A stretch of 8,617 bases of DNA, from positions 1-8,617 of the forward strand of contig JAVEEE010000096.1 in assembly GCA_030840615.1 (NCBI GenBank), read 5' to 3'. Shown here one piece after another: positions 5,840-8,617 of the stretch. A program made the position numbers and the translations under genes. The DNA comes from Frankiaceae bacterium. Lineage in GTDB: Bacteria; Actinomycetota; Actinomycetes; JAFAQI01. A model generated the notes under the pieces. The model was not told the DNA's origin. It did not search any database and saw only the letters and a list, made by a program, of their open reading frames with translations. Each line of letters opens with the position of its first letter. Position 1 is the first letter of the stretch.

Positions 5840-8023
5840 ATGGCGAGAAGACTTCGGCGACCATTGTCCTACGGCCTCGTGACCATGCTGGCGATCTCCA
5901 GCGCGACGCTCGCCGCGGCGGCCCACGCGGCCCCGAACAGCGGGGGTGGTGCCGGCCGGCCCTACGACAGCGCCGTCTGGCAGGAATCGCGCGTCACGAC
6001 TCGCTATGGCGACTCCGTGGCCGTCGAGCTGTGCTTCCCCGCTCGCGCCGGCGTCCGCGCACCGGGCCGGTTCCCGGTGGTGGGCGGGCTGATCTACACA
6101 AGCGCAGCCGGCAACAATCCGTGTTCGGCCCAGCTGGCATACATCAAGGCCGGCTATGTCTACGCCGAGATCCAGGTCCCGGGCTCCGGTGGCTCGGAGG
6201 GCGGGCCGTGGGACTACGCCGACAAGGACTGGGCGCTGCACAACTATGACGCGATCGAGTGGATCGCCAAGCAGCCGTGGTCAACCGGCAAGCTGGGCAC
6301 GATCGGCGGTTCCGGCAACGGCGTGAGCCAGCTCTGGACCTCGCAATATCGTCCGCCGCACCTGACGACGATGATTCCCCAGGTGTCGAGCCACAACGGC
6401 TATGACATGCAGTACCCCGGCGGCGTCCGGTCGTTCGCTCTGGTCACGTTGCTGTGTGGCATCCCCGGCGCGCTGACGACGGCCGAGAACGGCATCTACG
6501 CCCCGCCGACCAGCCAAGAGCAGGTCGAGGAAATGCTCAAGATCCAGGAGCAGAAGGCCACTGAGCTCCGCGGGAATCCGTACTGCCCGCCCACCTACGG
6601 GGCCTTCCAGCACCCGGAGTACGACTCCTACTGGCGCGACCTCAACACCTCGCACATCGAGAACGTGACTATCCCTGTCTGGGTGCAAGGGTCCTGGGAC
6701 GACCTGTTCGTCAACGCTTCCCAGCACGACTATCTGACGTTCGGCAGCAAGAACAAGATGTTCTCGATGGGCTACGTCAGCCACGCCGGTGGCTCGCCGG
6801 GCTTCGACCCCGTCGCCCAGTCGATCCGCTGGTTCGACTACTGGCTGAAGGGTCACAAGAAGAACGGCATTCTCGACGACCTTCGCAACGGCCGGTTCCA
6901 GTACCAGAGCTGGGAGGAGTGGAAGCCGAAGCAGGCGGCCGATTACCCGATTCCCGGGACCAACTACACGAAGTTCTACCTCGACAACGGCGCGCCGGAC
7001 CCCGAGGCCAACGGCTCGGTGTCCACTTCCCGGCCGAAGACGGCCGGCAGTGAGTCCTACGTCTACGACCCGGCGAGCGGTGCGGTCGTCGGCGGCCCTT
7101 ACAGCGGTTTCGCGCGCAGTCACAACCAGTCCGACCCGTCGAATCGTGACACCGTCGCCTACGTCGACCCCGGCGGGCGCGGTGACCAGCGGTTGGATCC
7201 GGCGGGCCGAGTCGTCTATCTCGGTCAGCCGCTCAAGCGCGACATGGAGGTCACCGGTCCCATCACGGCAACCGTCTACGCCTCGACAACCGCGGCTGAC
7301 ACCGACTTCGTGGTCAAGCTGCTCGATGTCGAGCCGAGCGATCCCTCGTCCTTCGACGGCAAACACGCGCCTCCCGGCTTCTGGCACGAGGTACAGCCGG
7401 GTTACCTCAAGGGCACGTACCGCAGTTACAAGAGCGGATATGTCAAGCAGACGCCGATCCCGGTCGGCAAGGTGGTCCGCTACCAGATCGAGGTCTGGCC
7501 GACGTCTTGGTACTTCCGGAAGGGCCACCGGGTGGGACTCACGATCTCGTCAAGCGACACGCTTGCAGCCGGGCCGAACACCAACCCCGCGCAGGTGACG
7601 ATCTACCACTCGAAGAAGTACCCCAGTGAGATCACGTTGCCGCTGATCCCGAAGAGTGCGACGCGTTACGTCACCGACCAGTACATGCACACGAAGCACG
7701 GAGCATCTGGTGCAACCGTCGGTTCTTCCTCCGCGACCCCGGCTGCAGGGCAATCACGGGCGTCGGCACCTGCTGACGGCCGGACCACGGCCCTCGTAGA
7801 CGCGAGCGCCTCACCGGGTGACCTCGGAGCATCCGTTCACTCGCGAGCCGGGGAGGGAGTCGTCTCGCGGACTGCGCGGCGGCTCGTGGCCACAACCCGT
7901 GACCTCGCCGCTGGTGGCGGCCGGCTTGCTGCCCTCGCCGGACTGGTGATGGCTGCTGCCGGCTTCGGGCTGAGACGACGTTGGGTGCGACGGGCTACGG
8001 CAGCGACGTATCGTCGGGCGTAG
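5840..8023 (+). CDS. Secreted, membrane-anchored CocE/NonD (peptidase S15-like) hydrolase
   Basis: A 727-residue exported serine hydrolase. From ATG 5840 the protein opens with a Sec signal peptide (MARRLRRP, hydrophobic core, AAAAHA|AP; cleavage after Ala30). ATG 5789 is in frame, but it has no ribosome binding site and would add an unusual 17-residue polar extension. The alpha/beta-hydrolase domain (about 40-345) shows GLIYTS (Tyr86, the likely oxyanion Tyr), the nucleophile elbow GGSGNG (Ser158), GSWDDLF (Asp287/288) and SHAGGSPG (His315). A PepX_C-like jelly-roll (about 450-605) follows, with RVGLTISSSDT. CocE/S15 enzymes cleave esters, amides or Xaa-Pro peptides. Four cysteines in the catalytic half may form disulfides outside the cell. 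A Ser/Ala/Pro-rich linker (about 620-690) leads to a 16-17-residue hydrophobic segment (about 695-711) and RRRWVRR, suggesting anchoring at the membrane. Substrate unknown. Confidence 0.88.
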   Translation: MARRLRRPLSYGLVTMLAISSATLAAAAHAAPNSGGGAGRPYDSAVWQESRVTTRYGDSVAVELCFPARAGVRAPGRFPVVGGLIYTSAAGNNPCSAQLAYIKAGYVYAEIQVPGSGGSEGGPWDYADKDWALHNYDAIEWIAKQPWSTGKLGTIGGSGNGVSQLWTSQYRPPHLTTMIPQVSSHNGYDMQYPGGVRSFALVTLLCGIPGALTTAENGIYAPPTSQEQVEEMLKIQEQKATELRGNPYCPPTYGAFQHPEYDSYWRDLNTSHIENVTIPVWVQGSWDDLFVNASQHDYLTFGSKNKMFSMGYVSHAGGSPGFDPVAQSIRWFDYWLKGHKKNGILDDLRNGRFQYQSWEEWKPKQAADYPIPGTNYTKFYLDNGAPDPEANGSVSTSRPKTAGSESYVYDPASGAVVGGPYSGFARSHNQSDPSNRDTVAYVDPGGRGDQRLDPAGRVVYLGQPLKRDMEVTGPITATVYASTTAADTDFVVKLLDVEPSDPSSFDGKHAPPGFWHEVQPGYLKGTYRSYKSGYVKQTPIPVGKVVRYQIEVWPTSWYFRKGHRVGLTISSSDTLAAGPNTNPAQVTIYHSKKYPSEITLPLIPKSATRYVTDQYMHTKHGASGATVGSSSATPAAGQSRASAPADGRTTALVDASASPGDLGASVHSRAGEGVVSRTARRLVATTRDLAAGGGRLAALAGLVMAAAGFGLRRRWVRRATAATYRRA

Positions 8024-8107
8024 GCACTAGCAAGGTCCGCACTCGCTACGGGGGTTTCGGTGCACCTCCAACAACACTCACGACACGCGACGTGCCCTGA
8101 GCACTCT
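8024..8107. other. Intergenic trailer shared by the secreted hydrolase and ssrA
   Basis: Convergent spacer of 84 bp. It contains CACCTCCAA (8063-8071), the perfect complement of TTGGAGGTG (8107-8115), which includes the tmRNA 3' acceptor strand. It also has a small hairpin GTGC-CCTGA-GCAC (8092-8104) just beyond the tmRNA 3' end. No T-run typical of an intrinsic terminator is visible on either strand. Confidence 0.5.
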
Positions 8108-8462
8108 TGGAGGTGGGGGGAATCGAACCCCCGTCCCTCGGCGGCTCATCAAGGCTTCTCCGGGCGCAGCCTGCTGCAGTTTTCTCAGCCCCAGCGATCT
8201 CGCAGGCGAGTCGCTGCGGGCTCAGTCACTGTTTGATTTCCCTGCCGACCCCGTGACCGGGTCGACCGGTGGAGCCTCCTATCGATGCCAGGTCCTAGGG
8301 CGGAGGCGCCCCTAGGCTGACAGCTCAGCTACCGTCAGGCAGCTAGAGCGAGCCGGTTGTTATCGGCATTTATCATTTTGCCGCGAGTGGTTTGCGAGAT
8401 CACGCGACATCCTCGGCCCGCTTACCTTGAATCGACGTCCGAAGTCGAAACCGTTCACCCCC
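8108..8462 (-). ncRNA. ssrA: tmRNA (transfer-messenger RNA)
   Basis: One-piece tmRNA of about 355 nt that rescues ribosomes stalled on broken mRNAs by trans-translation with SmpB. The 5' end reads GGGGGTGAACGGTTTCGACT, very close to mycobacterial tmRNA, and the 3' end reads GGGGGTTCGATTCCCCC followed by CACCTCC and A (T-arm, acceptor strand, discriminator). The acceptor stem is seven pairs (8462-8456 with 8109-8115) and has G8460-U8111 at position 3-70, the alanyl-tRNA synthetase identity element. CCA is not encoded (AGA follows) and must be added after transcription. An internal frame encodes a tag ending in ALAA, and a strong stem CCTAGGG/CCCTAGG (8294-8300 with 8310-8316) lies in the pseudoknot region. 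Boundaries are inferred from the acceptor pairing. smpB is not visible in the window. Confidence 0.95.
8335..8367 (-). other. tmRNA tag reading frame (ADNNRLALAA)
   Basis: From the resume codon GCC at 8367 the frame reads Ala-Asp-Asn-Asn-Arg-Leu-Ala-Leu-Ala-Ala and stops at TGA (8337-8335). The position matches that of the M. tuberculosis tag ADSHQRDYALAA, whose frame also starts GCC GAT and ends GCT-x-GCT-GCC-stop. The ALAA end is the usual signal for ClpXP-type proteolysis. Resume codon assigned by comparison, not experiment; the tag is ten residues, two shorter than the mycobacterial one. Confidence 0.8.
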
Positions 8463-8617
8463 TCGTCGGGTTGTTGTCCTTCTCCTCCATGCTACGCCGC
8501 TCCCCCAGCAGCCGGGCACCGTTGTCCCAGCACACCGACCGCAGCCAGTCGTCACCAAGATCGAGTCGCACGAGCACCTCGATCTGATGGCCGTAGCAGT
8601 GCGGGATGTTCGGGAAG
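8455..8617 (-). CDS. Unrecognised protein, C-terminal 53 residues (5' end outside window)
   Basis: Reading the minus strand from base 8616, a frame is open for 53 codons to TGA at 8457-8455. Third codon positions are G or C in 46 of 53 codons, as in the real genes of this window, and the other two frames are interrupted or lack this bias. The visible protein contains HQIEVLVRLDLGDDWLRSV and CWDNGARLLGE and ends with a charged, Asn-rich tail (EEKDNNPTRG). It does not look like SmpB, the usual neighbour of ssrA, and I recognise no family. The last two and a half codons overlap the first eight bases of mature tmRNA, so the ssrA promoter must lie inside this gene or ssrA must be read from its transcript. 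A TAGCAT about 27 bases before the tmRNA could be a -10, without a good -35. Confidence 0.5.
   Translation of the reverse strand, partial: FPNIPHCYGHQIEVLVRLDLGDDWLRSVCWDNGARLLGERRSMEEKDNNPTRG

Noticed and set aside
5697..5882. Small plus-strand frame starting TTG after an AGGAG, ahead of the secreted hydrolase
   Set aside because: The spacing to the start is only three bases, the product is low-complexity and it runs into the signal peptide of the real gene in another frame.
6281..7528. Minus-strand open frame of 415 codons opposite the secreted hydrolase
   Set aside because: Antisense to a clear catalytic and PepX_C-like region; long antisense frames are expected at this GC content.
8055..8130. 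Integration (att) site at the tmRNA 3' end
   Set aside because: The tmRNA 3' end is a known hotspot, but the repeat nearby is inverted rather than direct, and no integrase or foreign genes are visible.
8294..8316. CCTAGGG...CCCTAGG inverted repeat as an independent terminator or operator
   Set aside because: It lies within tmRNA at the expected position of a pseudoknot stem, so it is explained by that RNA.
8357..8587. Plus-strand open frame of 76 codons at the right end
   Set aside because: It runs antisense through the 5' half of tmRNA and the unknown minus-strand gene; Ser/Arg-rich composition and no family signal.
8463..8617. smpB upstream of ssrA
   Set aside because: The visible C-terminus lacks the basic tail (KYDKRxxL... 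type) of SmpB and resembles no part of it.

Overview
The window is GC-rich with strongly G/C-biased third codon positions, frequent GTG starts, clear GGAGG-type ribosome binding sites and an actinobacterial-type one-piece tmRNA. This points to a member of the Actinomycetota. The species cannot be named from the sequence alone.

Layout from left to right: (1) the 3' part of a LivG-type ABC ATPase overlaps by ATGA with a complete LivF-type ABC ATPase. Together they are the end of a branched-chain-amino-acid-type (HAAT) uptake operon, with permeases and binding protein presumably to the left. (2) Convergent to it on the minus strand is a metal-dependent amidohydrolase of the ACMSD/Amidohydro_2 type, which diverges over about 20 bp from a HIT-domain protein on the plus strand. 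(3) The HIT gene ends 4 bp from the end of a minus-strand alpha/beta-hydrolase. That gene diverges over 62 bp from an MDR-type (quinone oxidoreductase-like) dehydrogenase, followed by an aldo/keto reductase behind its own promoter region containing a direct repeat. (4) Next is a large secreted CocE/S15-type serine hydrolase with a signal peptide and a C-terminal membrane anchor. (5) On the minus strand lies ssrA (tmRNA), and upstream of it the C-terminal end of an unrecognised gene whose stop codon lies inside the first eight bases of the mature tmRNA.

The enzyme genes (amidohydrolase, esterase-like hydrolase, two oxidoreductases, secreted hydrolase) next to an uptake transporter look like an accessory catabolic neighbourhood. 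The alternating orientations argue against a single operon, and no substrate can be read from the sequence. No mobile element, CRISPR array, phage gene or tRNA gene is visible. I see no convincing new multi-gene system. The most interesting signals are the gene/ssrA overlap, the structured trailer of ssrA, and the repeated and palindromic TGTACA-containing sites in front of the aldo/keto reductase and secreted hydrolase genes.
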